DNA from: Massilia kyonggiensis
GTDB lineage: Bacteria > Pseudomonadota > Gammaproteobacteria > Burkholderiales > Burkholderiaceae_D
Length of the DNA: 64,000 nucleotides
Assembly: GCF_024756235.1 (NCBI RefSeq)
Contig: NZ_JANUGY010000010.1
Location: 231,832-295,831, forward strand
Direction of reading: 5' to 3'
The notes under the pieces are model-generated. The model was not told the origin of the DNA. It made no database searches and saw only the letters and a list, made by a program, of their open reading frames with translations. Positions within the stretch are counted from its first letter, which is position 1; every line of letters starts with the position of its first letter. Below are positions 51,318 through 60,868 of the stretch, piece by piece. The position numbers and the translations under genes are program-made.

Positions 51318-52298
51318 ATGCAAGGACACACCGTGACTTCCGATTTTTACGACGACCCCGAACTCGCCGATCTGGCCGAACGGCTGCAGGACGATGACGC
51401 CACGGTGCGCCGCATCGCCTTGATGGACCTGGCCGACCTGGACGGCGATGCCCACGTACCGCTGCTGCTGGCCGCGCTCGGCGACGATGCCGCCGTCGTG
51501 CGCACGGAAGCCGCGCGGGCGCTGGAAGCCTTCGAATCGCCGGCGACCGTGCGCGGCCTCGCGCGCCTGCTGTCGGACGAGGATGCCGACGTGCGCGCGG
51601 CCGCGGCCCAGAGCCTATCCGAACTGAAGCTGCCGGAATCGGCGCAGGAACTGCTGCCGTTCATCGCGACCGACGATCCGTTCGTGCGTGCGGCGGCGCT
51701 GCGCGGCGTGCGCGAACTGCGCGTGGCGGACAGTTTTGCGCCCGCACTTGCGGCGCTCGGCGATGCCGACCCGCTCGTGCGGCGCGAAGCGGTGACCGTG
51801 CTGGGCTACCTGAAACGCCTCGATGCGGTCGATGCGCTGACGCGGCTGGCGATCCAGGATCCGGTGCCGGAAGTGCGGCGCGCCGCGGCGGGCGCGCTGG
51901 GTTTTGCCGAAGAGACGCCCGCCGTGCTGGTTGCCCTGCTCGCTGCGCTGTCCGACCCCGCCTGGCAAGTGCGCGAGGAAGCCGCGACGACGCTCGGCAA
52001 GCTGCGCCTGCGCGATGCGGCCCCGGCACTCATCGCCGCGCTGGACGACGCCTACTGGCAGGTGCGCCTGCGCGCCGCCCGCAGCCTGGGCCGCCTGCGC
52101 AACCTGGACGCGCTGCCCGGCCTGAGCGCCGCGCTCACGCACACGATCAGCAATCTGCGGAAGGAAGCGGCGCTGGCGCTGGGCGAGATCGGTTCGCCGG
52201 CCGCCCTGCCCGCACTGCGCGCGGCGGAAAGCGATTCCGATCCGGAAGTGCGCAAGTCCGTGCGCCTCGCGCTCCAGCAGGTCGGGGCGCAGGCATGA
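51318..52298 (+). CDS. HEAT-repeat protein (PBS-lyase type repeats)
   Basis: 326 residues from the ATG at 51318. It is made almost entirely of about nine to ten helical repeats of about 31 residues with the pattern D.V..EAA.ALG (for example VRTEAARALEAFESPATVRG, VRREAVTVLGYLKRLDAVDA). No catalytic motif. Such repeats bind proteins or cofactors; in other systems they act as chaperones, lyases or scaffolds. It lies 8 bp after the ATPase gene and overlaps the DUF971 gene (ATGA), so it belongs to the cluster. Probable role: assembling or supporting the redox enzyme, inferred. Confidence 0.88.
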   Translation: MQGHTVTSDFYDDPELADLAERLQDDDATVRRIALMDLADLDGDAHVPLLLAALGDDAAVVRTEAARALEAFESPATVRGLARLLSDEDADVRAAAAQSLSELKLPESAQELLPFIATDDPFVRAAALRGVRELRVADSFAPALAALGDADPLVRREAVTVLGYLKRLDAVDALTRLAIQDPVPEVRRAAAGALGFAEETPAVLVALLAALSDPAWQVREEAATTLGKLRLRDAAPALIAALDDAYWQVRLRAARSLGRLRNLDALPGLSAALTHTISNLRKEAALALGEIGSPAALPALRAAESDSDPEVRKSVRLALQQVGAQA

Positions 52299-52579
52299 CG
52301 GCGCTGCCGGAGACCATCGAGAACCACGCCGCGCAGGGCGTGCTGGCGCTGCGCTGGCCGGACGGCCGCAGCGCGCGCGTCACGCACGCGCGGCTGCGCG
52401 CCGTATGCCCGTGCTCGGAATGCCGCGCGCAGCGGCGGGCCGGGATCGACATCCGGGAACAAGCGGACGTGCGCCTGGCCGCCATCGAACCGGTGGGTGC
52501 CTATGCGCTGAACCTCACGTTCAGCGACGGGCACCGGCGGGGTATTTATCCGTTCGAGATGCTGGCGACGCTGGATTAG
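52295..52579 (+). CDS. DUF971 protein with CxCxxC cluster
   Basis: 94 residues. The DUF971 fold matches the N-terminal domain of gamma-butyrobetaine hydroxylase (LRWPDGRSARVTHARLR, then FSDGHRRGIYPFEMLATL). Cys38, Cys40 and Cys43 (CPCSEC) with His80 reproduce the Cys3-His zinc set of that domain. It lacks the oxygenase half. Last gene of the cluster, overlapping the HEAT-repeat gene; its stop overlaps the convergent MOSC gene's stop. A metal-binding or Fe-S accessory role is plausible but not shown. Confidence 0.88.
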   Translation: MTALPETIENHAAQGVLALRWPDGRSARVTHARLRAVCPCSECRAQRRAGIDIREQADVRLAAIEPVGAYALNLTFSDGHRRGIYPFEMLATLD

Positions 52580-53421
52580 AACGCGATCTCGGTCGTCAGG
52601 TCCTGCCCGAGATGCAGCTCGCTGCCGGCGCCCGCCGTCACGATGCAGTTCATGCCCAGGCACACGGCGCCTTCCATGCGCGGATTGGCGCGGTAGGTCT
52701 GCAGGATGTCGAGCGGGTCCGGTCCGGGGATGCCCGTCGCCTGGTCGATGGACGGGATCGGGCAGCGCGCGCACGGCTTCACGGGGCGGATCTCCACGTC
52801 GCCGATCGTGAGCGTCGCCAGAAAATCCTCTTCGCACGCGTCGATGCCGTCGACGACGAGGTTCGGGCGGAAGCGGTCCATCTGCAGCGCCGTGCGGCCG
52901 GCCTCGACGAGGCGCGCGTTGAGGTCGTCCAGCGACGCCTGGCCGATCAGCAGCAGCGGGTAGCCGTCCGCGAAGCGCGTCTGCGCTTCCACGCCGTTGG
53001 TCCACTTGGTGCTCGTCGGGCGCACGACGTCGGGACGGAAGCGCACGAGCCGGCACGGGGCTTTCACCGCGTTTGAAAACCAGTCGGCCGCCGCATCGCC
53101 GCAATCGGCGGCGTCCACCGTGTCGTCCCAGATCTTCACCGTGCGCTTCGGCGCGGCTTCGTCCCACGCGAGCGGCAGCACCAGCGGATCCATGCCGGGC
53201 GCATGGACGCGCAGCTTGCCGCCGTCCGGCAGCGGCCGGATCAGCGACATGCGCGGGTGTTCGCGCTGCGTGAGGAACTGGCCGTCTTCCGTCACCAGCA
53301 TCCATTCGCGGTCGTGCACGCCCAGTGCGAACAGGCCGGATTCGAGCACGGTGGCGGACCGGACGGCGATGCCGGCGCAGGATTTGATCGGGTACAGCAG
53401 CAGATGGGTCAGGGTGGCCAT
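52576..53421 (-). CDS. MOSC domain protein (YcbX type)
   Basis: 281 residues from the ATG at 53421. MOSC N-terminal beta-barrel (about 3-120, LLLYPIKSCAGIAV) and MOSC domain (about 130-275, DRFRPNLVVDGIDACEEDF; VKPCARCPIPSIDQATG). The Cys in KPCARC is the conserved cysteine of molybdenum-cofactor-sulfurase C-terminal domains. YcbX-like proteins detoxify N-hydroxylated compounds with a reductase partner. No 2Fe-2S ferredoxin domain is fused here. Convergent with the DUF971 gene. Confidence 0.9.
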   Translation of the reverse strand: MATLTHLLLYPIKSCAGIAVRSATVLESGLFALGVHDREWMLVTEDGQFLTQREHPRMSLIRPLPDGGKLRVHAPGMDPLVLPLAWDEAAPKRTVKIWDDTVDAADCGDAAADWFSNAVKAPCRLVRFRPDVVRPTSTKWTNGVEAQTRFADGYPLLLIGQASLDDLNARLVEAGRTALQMDRFRPNLVVDGIDACEEDFLATLTIGDVEIRPVKPCARCPIPSIDQATGIPGPDPLDILQTYRANPRMEGAVCLGMNCIVTAGAGSELHLGQDLTTEIAF

Positions 53422-53494
53422 GGATCGGTTCGTTCTGGTGGGATCTGAAGATACAGGCCGATAGTATGCACCAATCCACACCGGCAGTTCTCGT

Positions 53495-53523
53495 TTGCCA
53501 AGCGCATAAAACCCGCGTACACT
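53495..53523 (+). promoter_or_regulatory. Promoter of the thi operon
   Basis: TTGCCA (53495-53500) and TACACT (53518-53523) are exactly 17 bp apart. Transcription would begin near 53530, just where an 8-bp stem-loop starts (GTCGTTTC 53531-53538 with GAAACGAC 53550-53557, 11-nt loop). The TPP riboswitch follows 5 bp later. Confidence 0.7.
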
Positions 53524-53561
53524 CCGTCCCGTCGTTTCGTGGACTGCATGAAACGACACCA

Positions 53562-53648
53562 ATGCTAGGGGTCCTGCGCCGTCATCAACGGCGTGGGTGA
53601 GAAATACCCTCCGAACCTGATCTGGATAATGCCAGCGAAGGGAAGCTA
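53562..53648 (+). promoter_or_regulatory. TPP riboswitch (THI element)
   Basis: The hallmarks are present: the AGGGGT core at about 53567-53572, GAGAAATACCCT, and the distal GAACCTGATCTGGATAATGCC segment ending GCGAAGGGAAGC. It lies between the promoter and thiC, 88 bp before the TTG start. When thiamine pyrophosphate binds, expression of thiC is shut off (family knowledge), by transcription or translation; I saw no terminator between it and the thiC start, so translational control is more likely. Confidence 0.95.
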
Positions 53649-53735
53649 CAGAGTCAACGCGCACGTTCGCTGCACGTATTCTCCGCACCTCCTTCAGCTG
53701 GATCGCCGATCTTCAGTGACCAACAAGGAGTGCAC

Positions 53736-55649
<1,914 letters not shown>

Positions 55650-55652
55650 GGG

Positions 55653-55856
55653 ATGGTCGAGATCGAACTGAACGGCGCCGCGCACACGCTGCCGGCGCAG
55701 GCCAGCCTGCACGACCTCGTGGAATCGCTGGGCCTCGCGGGACAGAAGCTCGCGCTGGCCGTGAACCGCCAGGTCGTGCCGCGCGAGCGCTGGCGCGACA
55801 CGCCCTTGCAGGCGCGCGACCGCGTGGACGTGGTGCGCGCGATCGGCGGCGGCTGA
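55653..55856 (+). CDS. thiS: Sulfur carrier protein ThiS
   Basis: 67 residues, ubiquitin-like. It ends in Gly-Gly (RAIGGG), the site that is adenylated and thiocarboxylated for thiazole synthesis. NGAAHTLPAQASLHDLVESLGL is typical. Starts 3 bp after thiC; thiG follows by 25 bp. No thiO or thiH sits between. Confidence 0.95.
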   Translation: MVEIELNGAAHTLPAQASLHDLVESLGLAGQKLALAVNRQVVPRERWRDTPLQARDRVDVVRAIGGG

Positions 55857-55881
55857 TCCCGAACTTCAAAAGGAATACGAC

Positions 55882-56676
55882 ATGACGAATACGACGCATG
55901 CGGACCGGCCGCTCACCATCGCCGGCAAGACCTACAACTCACGTCTGCTGGTGGGCAGCGGCAAATACCGCGACCTGGAGCAGACCCGCGCGGCGACCGA
56001 AGCGTCGGGCGCCGACATCATCACGGTGGCGATCCGCCGCGTGAACATCGGCCAGCACGCCAATGAGCCGAACCTGCTCGACGTGGTGCCGCCGTCGCGC
56101 TGGACGATCCTGCCCAACACGGCGGGCTGCTACAACGCGAAGGACGCCGTGTACACGCTGCAGTTGGCGCGCGAACTGCTGAACGGGCACAAGCTCGTCA
56201 AGCTGGAAGTGCTGGGCGACGAGAAGACGCTGTTCCCGAACATGCCCGAGACGCTGATCGCCGCGCGCGAACTGGTGCGCGACGGCTTCGACGTGATGGT
56301 CTATTGCAGCGACGACCCGATCCAGGCGCGCCTGCTGGAAGACATCGGCTGCGCGGCGATCATGCCGCTCGCGTCGCTGATCGGTTCCGGCATGGGCATT
56401 CTGAATCCGTGGAACCTGTCGCTCATCATCGAGCAGACGCAGGTGCCGGTGATCGTCGACGCGGGCGTCGGCACGGCATCGGACGCGGCCATCGCGATGG
56501 AACTGGGCTGCGACGGCGTGCTGATGAACAGCGCCATCGCCGGCGCGCAGGATCCGGTACGCATGGCGGGTGCGATGCGCCTCGCGGTGGAAGCGGGCCG
56601 CGAAGCGTATCTGGCGGGCCGCATGCCGCGCAAGTTCGCGGCATCGCCGTCGTCGCCGATGGCGGGCCGGATCTGA
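55882..56676 (+). CDS. thiG: Thiazole synthase ThiG
   Basis: 264 residues, TIM barrel. The Schiff-base lysine lies in LVKLEVLGDEKTLFPN (near residue 105). SRLLVGSGKYRDLEQTR and VDAGVGTASDAAIAMELGCDG are diagnostic. It makes the thiazole with ThiS thiocarboxylate. Ends in a one-base overlap with thiD (TGATG). Confidence 0.96.
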   Translation: MTNTTHADRPLTIAGKTYNSRLLVGSGKYRDLEQTRAATEASGADIITVAIRRVNIGQHANEPNLLDVVPPSRWTILPNTAGCYNAKDAVYTLQLARELLNGHKLVKLEVLGDEKTLFPNMPETLIAARELVRDGFDVMVYCSDDPIQARLLEDIGCAAIMPLASLIGSGMGILNPWNLSLIIEQTQVPVIVDAGVGTASDAAIAMELGCDGVLMNSAIAGAQDPVRMAGAMRLAVEAGREAYLAGRMPRKFAASPSSPMAGRI

Positions 56677-57440
56677 TGGACGCGGCCCTGCGGCCCTGCG
56701 TCCTCGTGTGCGCCGGCCTCGATCCGTCGGGCGGCGCCGGCATCCAGGCCGACATCGAAGCGATTTCGGCCCAGGGCGCGCACGCGCTGCCGCTCGTGAC
56801 GGCGCTGACGGTCCAGGACAACAACGCCGTGCGTGAAGTGGTGCCCGTGGACGCGGGCCTGCTGCTGCGCCAGGCCGTGGTGCTGGCCGAAACGATGCCC
56901 ATCCACGCGGTGAAGATCGGCATTCCGGGCAGCCGGGAAAACGCGGAAGCCATCGCCAGCATCATCCGCATGCTGCGCGTGCGCCGGCCTGGCCTGCCCG
57001 TCGTCCTCGACCCTGTGCTGGCCAGCGGCCGCGGAGACAGCCTGGCGCGGGGCGATGCCCTTGCCGCGCTGGCGCCGCTGCTGGCCCTGGCGACGCTCGT
57101 CGTGCCGAACCTGCCGGAGGCGGCGGCGCTGGGCATCTCCACGACGGGCGCCGACCTGCCCTGCCCCCATGTGCTGGTCACGGGCGGACATGCCGACGGT
57201 GTCGACGTCGTCAACCGCTGGCTCTCGGCCGCCGGCGCGCGCGAATGGCGCTGGCCGCGGCTGCGCGGCGAATTCCACGGCAGCGGCTGCACGCTGGCAT
57301 CGAGCATCGCGGCGCGCCTGGCGCTGGGCGACACGATGGCGCAGGCCCTCGAACTGGGCCAGCGCTACTGCGACCGGACGCTCGCGCATGCCTACGCCAT
57401 TGCGCCGGGCCAGCGCATCCCGCGCCGCATCCATCCATAG
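56676..57440 (+). CDS. thiD: Hydroxymethylpyrimidine phosphate kinase ThiD
   Basis: 254 residues from the ATG at 56676. Ribokinase-fold kinase that phosphorylates HMP and HMP-P. AGLDPSGGAGIQADIEAIS at the N-terminus and the anion-hole motif HGSGCTLASSIAA near residue 205 are diagnostic. PNLPEAAAL is the usual ThiD middle motif. It lies between thiG and thiE. Confidence 0.95.
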   Translation: MDAALRPCVLVCAGLDPSGGAGIQADIEAISAQGAHALPLVTALTVQDNNAVREVVPVDAGLLLRQAVVLAETMPIHAVKIGIPGSRENAEAIASIIRMLRVRRPGLPVVLDPVLASGRGDSLARGDALAALAPLLALATLVVPNLPEAAALGISTTGADLPCPHVLVTGGHADGVDVVNRWLSAAGAREWRWPRLRGEFHGSGCTLASSIAARLALGDTMAQALELGQRYCDRTLAHAYAIAPGQRIPRRIHP

Positions 57441-57450
57441 GAGAACAGAC

Positions 57451-58056
57451 ATGCGAGGTTTGTACCTGGTGACCCCGAACTGGGACGACACCGACCGCCT
57501 GCTGGAGGTGACGGAACAGGCGCTGCGCGCCGGCGCCGCGCTGATCCAGTACCGCCACAAGGATGCGGGCCCGGAGCTGCGCCGCGAACAGGCGGCCGCC
57601 CTGCTCGCGCTGTGCCGCCGCAACGGCCGGCCGCTGGTCATCAACGACCACGTCGCGTTGTGCGCGGAGCTCGATGCGGACGGGATCCACGTAGGCGGCC
57701 TCGATGCGCCGGTGGCGGCCGTGCGCGGCCTGGTCGGCCCGGACAAGATCGTGGGCGCGTCGTGCTACGGCGACCTGGAACTGGCGCGGCGCGCGCAGGG
57801 CGCGGGCGCGAGCTATGTCGCGTTCGGCGGGTTTTACCCGTCGCTCGTGAAGAAGTATGCGGTGACGACGCCGCCGGACATCGTCCTGCAGGCCAAGGCC
57901 AGCCTGTGCGTGCCGGTGGTCGTGATCGGCGGGATGACGGCGGCGAACGCGCGGCCGCTCGTGTCGCGCGGCGCCGATATGGTCGCGGCGATCAGCAGCG
58001 TGGTGCAGGCGCCGGATCCGTATTCGGCGGCAAGGGAATTCGTCGGGCTCTTCTGA
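57451..58056 (+). CDS. thiE: Thiamine-phosphate synthase ThiE
   Basis: 201 residues, TIM barrel. GLYLVTPNW, IQYRHKDAGPELRREQA, the phosphate loop VIGGMTAANARPLVSRGAD and VVINDH-type metal region PLVINDHVALCAELDADGIH are recognised. It joins HMP-PP to thiazole-P. ATG preceded by AGGAGA. A stem-loop (58041-58047 with 58058-58064) spans its stop but has no T-run. Confidence 0.95.
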   Translation: MRGLYLVTPNWDDTDRLLEVTEQALRAGAALIQYRHKDAGPELRREQAAALLALCRRNGRPLVINDHVALCAELDADGIHVGGLDAPVAAVRGLVGPDKIVGASCYGDLELARRAQGAGASYVAFGGFYPSLVKKYAVTTPPDIVLQAKASLCVPVVVIGGMTAANARPLVSRGADMVAAISSVVQAPDPYSAAREFVGLF

Positions 58057-58078
58057 ACCCGACGAACGGTGGTGCGCG

Positions 58079-60061
58079 TTACGCCTTGGCCAGCTTGAAC
58101 TGCGCCAGTTCACCGGTCAGGTAACCGACTGCCGCGCCAAACTTGTCCTTGTAGTTGGCCTTGATGAGCGGGTCCAGCGTGCCCTTGACGTTGGCGTGGA
58201 TGCCGCCCCAGTCGCCCGGGTGCTGGAAGTTGCTCATGATGTAGGTCCAGCCATTGACGTCGTCGACGGCGTGAAGGCCCGTCGACTCGCCGCCCGCCGG
58301 CACGGACAGCAGGCGCGCGAGCTGCTTCGTGTCGACGTTGTACGCCCACAGGAAGTTGTTGACGTGCTGGCTGCTGTCCTCGCCGATGAACAGCGTGCGC
58401 ATCTTTTCCGAGAACTTCAGGTTGTCCGGGTTGCCCACCTTGTCCGGGTTTGCCGTGTTGCCGAGGGCGTCGGCGGCGATGTCCTCGCCGACCAGCAGCG
58501 CCTTCGTATCCGCCGGCATCCATTCGCTGTTGATCGCGTTGCCGGCAGTGTCCTTCTGGCCGCCCTTCAGGTTCAGCATCATGACGGCGCCCGCGTTCAG
58601 CGCCTTCGGGATCGAGATGCCGTTGCCCGGCACGTTCAGCGCGTTACCGGCCACCATCGAGCTCTGGCAGTTCTGCAGGGCCGAGTAGGCGATCTTGTCC
58701 TTGATGTTGACGGTGGTGCCTTCCATCTTCGTGAAGCCCATCGACGCGCCGACGAGGGCGGCGTAGCGGTGCGTCTCCAGGAACGCGGCCGCCTTTTCCA
58801 TGCCGGCTTTCACCTTGATCCACTCGACGCGGCCGTTGGCGGTGACCTTCGTGTAGGTGGCGTCGGCCGGGTCGGTCGTCTTGACGTCCATGATGTCGGC
58901 CGGTTTCAGCGACGCGGCCAGCGAGCGGATCTCGGCGCTCGTGGCAGAACCCAGCTTGATCCACGTGAGCGGCGCGGCGGCGGCGGCCGGGTCCAGCGAG
59001 AAGCCGGTGCCGACCTTGGCCACGTACAGCGTGCCCGCGGACAGGTCTTTCTCTTTATCGGCCACGAACGCGAAGTAGCCGCTGTTAGTGGCGTCGTCGC
59101 CCATGATCACGGTGCGGTTGTCCGGCATCACCTGCACCAGCTCGTGCGAGATGCGGCCCAGGCAGTAGTGCTTCTTGATCGACGCGGTGCCGTCCGTGTT
59201 GACGGTCACTTCCGGCAGGTGGCCGTAGTTGTACGGGTTCGCCTTCGTCTCGTCGCCGTACAGGTTCTTGCTGAAGGCCTTGAATTGCGCGTCGGTGGCC
59301 GCGAGGTAGGCGTTCGGCTCGTACTCCTCGCTCGACAGGTGCGTGCCCCACGGCGATAGGCTGGCGCCGCACGTGATCCACAGGCCGTTCACGCTGGACG
59401 TGTCGACGTTGTGGTACTTCACGAGCGTCAGCTTGCCGGTGGTCTTGTCCTGGTCGAGGGTCAGCACGGCGATCGGCGACGGCAGCCGGCCGTACATGTC
59501 CGTCTTGCCGTCCTGCGCCCACGTCGTGTACTCGAACTGCACGACGGCGAACACGGTATTGCCCTTCACGCCGGCCACGTTCGCGTTCGGCACCGTCAGC
59601 AGCGACGTGCCGTCCGGCGAGTCGGAGAAGAACTGGCGCTCCTTGCCGGCGACGGTGGTGTCGATGATCGGCTTGTTGTTGATGTCGTAGTAGCCGCCGG
59701 CGAGGATGGTGCCGCCGCTGCCGTTCGGGACCATGTCGCCCGTGATGAAGAACGGCTGATACGACAGCTTGAAATCGAGCTTGCTGCTGTCGCTGAAGTT
59801 GACGGTCATCGTCGAGCCGACGGACGTCGTCGCCATCGCGGCGGCGGCGGCCAGGGTCGGCGCCGTCATCGACCCGAACGACACGCTGGCGAGGGTCACG
59901 GCCGGCGTCGTCGGCGCGGTGGTCGTCGGGGTGTCATTGTCACTGCCGCCGCCGCAGCCGGCCAGCAAAGCGGCCACGCCGCCGGCGCCCAGCGGCAGCA
60001 TCGGGGTGGCGCCCATCAGGCGAAGCAGGCGGCGGCGGGACAGGTCGGTGTTCGGGTTCAT
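58079..60061 (-). CDS. PhoX-family (DUF839) secreted phosphatase-like lipoprotein
   Basis: 660 residues. The N-terminus has a twin-arginine motif (SRRRLLRLMG) followed by a lipobox (LLAGCGGG), then a Thr/Pro spacer (about 43-55). The rest is a PhoX/DUF839 beta-propeller with WGTHLSSEEYEPN, the conserved cofactor-binding Glu region, and HYCLGRISHELVQVMPDN. PhoX is a calcium/iron alkaline phosphatase exported by Tat (family knowledge). No clear Pho box was found upstream. DUF839 includes proteins of unknown function, so phosphatase activity is likely, not certain. Confidence 0.88.
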   Translation of the reverse strand: MNPNTDLSRRRLLRLMGATPMLPLGAGGVAALLAGCGGGSDNDTPTTTAPTTPAVTLASVSFGSMTAPTLAAAAAMATTSVGSTMTVNFSDSSKLDFKLSYQPFFITGDMVPNGSGGTILAGGYYDINNKPIIDTTVAGKERQFFSDSPDGTSLLTVPNANVAGVKGNTVFAVVQFEYTTWAQDGKTDMYGRLPSPIAVLTLDQDKTTGKLTLVKYHNVDTSSVNGLWITCGASLSPWGTHLSSEEYEPNAYLAATDAQFKAFSKNLYGDETKANPYNYGHLPEVTVNTDGTASIKKHYCLGRISHELVQVMPDNRTVIMGDDATNSGYFAFVADKEKDLSAGTLYVAKVGTGFSLDPAAAAAPLTWIKLGSATSAEIRSLAASLKPADIMDVKTTDPADATYTKVTANGRVEWIKVKAGMEKAAAFLETHRYAALVGASMGFTKMEGTTVNIKDKIAYSALQNCQSSMVAGNALNVPGNGISIPKALNAGAVMMLNLKGGQKDTAGNAINSEWMPADTKALLVGEDIAADALGNTANPDKVGNPDNLKFSEKMRTLFIGEDSSQHVNNFLWAYNVDTKQLARLLSVPAGGESTGLHAVDDVNGWTYIMSNFQHPGDWGGIHANVKGTLDPLIKANYKDKFGAAVGYLTGELAQFKLAKA

Positions 60062-60238
60062 GCGTCAACTCTCCAGGAAGTAAATGGCAATGCCCGCGAG
60101 AATAGTGGACGAGTATGTCGTCTTGATTACATAACGATAATCATCCAGGTAGCGCCGGACGCTCCCGCCGGTGTAGTCCGCCGCGTCGTCATTGTCTGAT
60201 CGCACCTTTTTGCCGCCGGCACGGCACACTTCAACACC

Positions 60239-60724
60239 ATGGACAAAACGACCTCTCCCGAACCGCAAATCGTATGCACCCTCGCGATGGCCATGGCATG
60301 CCTGGCCGTGCTCTACGGCGCCTGGCCGGCATGGAAAGCGCCCGGCAGCGGCGGCGACTGGGGATTCGGGAACCTGCTGAATTTCCTGGCGCTGCCGTAT
60401 GGGGTGCTGGGTGTGGCCTTGTGCTATCTGGATGACGCCATGTACAGGATCCCGCTGGCCCTGACGAGCCTCGCATGGGCCGTCCTGTCCCTGCTGCGCA
60501 GTGCCCTGGTCAATGCCGTGGGGGACGCCGGCAGCGTGTACCCGTATGGCACCCAGGGCAATGTACTGTTCCTCGCGGGCTGCCTGCTCGTCGGTCTCGC
60601 TTTGTACCTGCACGACCGGCGCGGGACTGCGCTACCCGGCGTGGTCCGCGGGCTGACCCGCCTTCTACTCGCCCTCTGGTTTTCCCTACCCTGGGTCATT
60701 GTGGCGTACATCGGCGTCAGATAA
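60239..60724 (+). CDS. Uncharacterised membrane protein with about four spans
   Basis: 161 residues. Hydrophobic segments at about 11-30, 45-65, 70-95, 108-125 and 135-158. Short soluble N-terminus. I recognise no family. It is divergent from the PhoX-like gene and followed by an 8-bp hairpin. Confidence 0.65.
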   Translation: MDKTTSPEPQIVCTLAMAMACLAVLYGAWPAWKAPGSGGDWGFGNLLNFLALPYGVLGVALCYLDDAMYRIPLALTSLAWAVLSLLRSALVNAVGDAGSVYPYGTQGNVLFLAGCLLVGLALYLHDRRGTALPGVVRGLTRLLLALWFSLPWVIVAYIGVR

Positions 60725-60734
60725 ATCCGATCCG

Positions 60735-60753
60735 GCCATGCCCGCGGCATGGC
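60735..60753 (+). terminator. Hairpin after the small membrane-protein gene
   Basis: GCCATGCC (60735-60742) and GGCATGGC (60746-60753) form a perfect 8-bp stem with a 3-nt loop, 10 bp after the stop. No T-run follows, so its strength as terminator is unclear. Confidence 0.5.
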
Positions 60754-60868
60754 AACGGCCTCCGTCAGTGTTGATTACGGGAATCCTTGCGCTTCTTCAA
60801 CGTTGCGACATTTCCAGCGCGTTAGTTTCCCAAAGCAATCAAACCACCGACGAAAGGGGACGCATCGC

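Noticed and set aside
58041..58064. Hairpin over the thiE stop as terminator
   Set aside because: A 7-bp stem is present but no T-run follows on either strand.
60062..60238. Pho box before the PhoX-like gene
   Set aside because: No pair of CTGTCAT-like repeats with the right spacing was seen.
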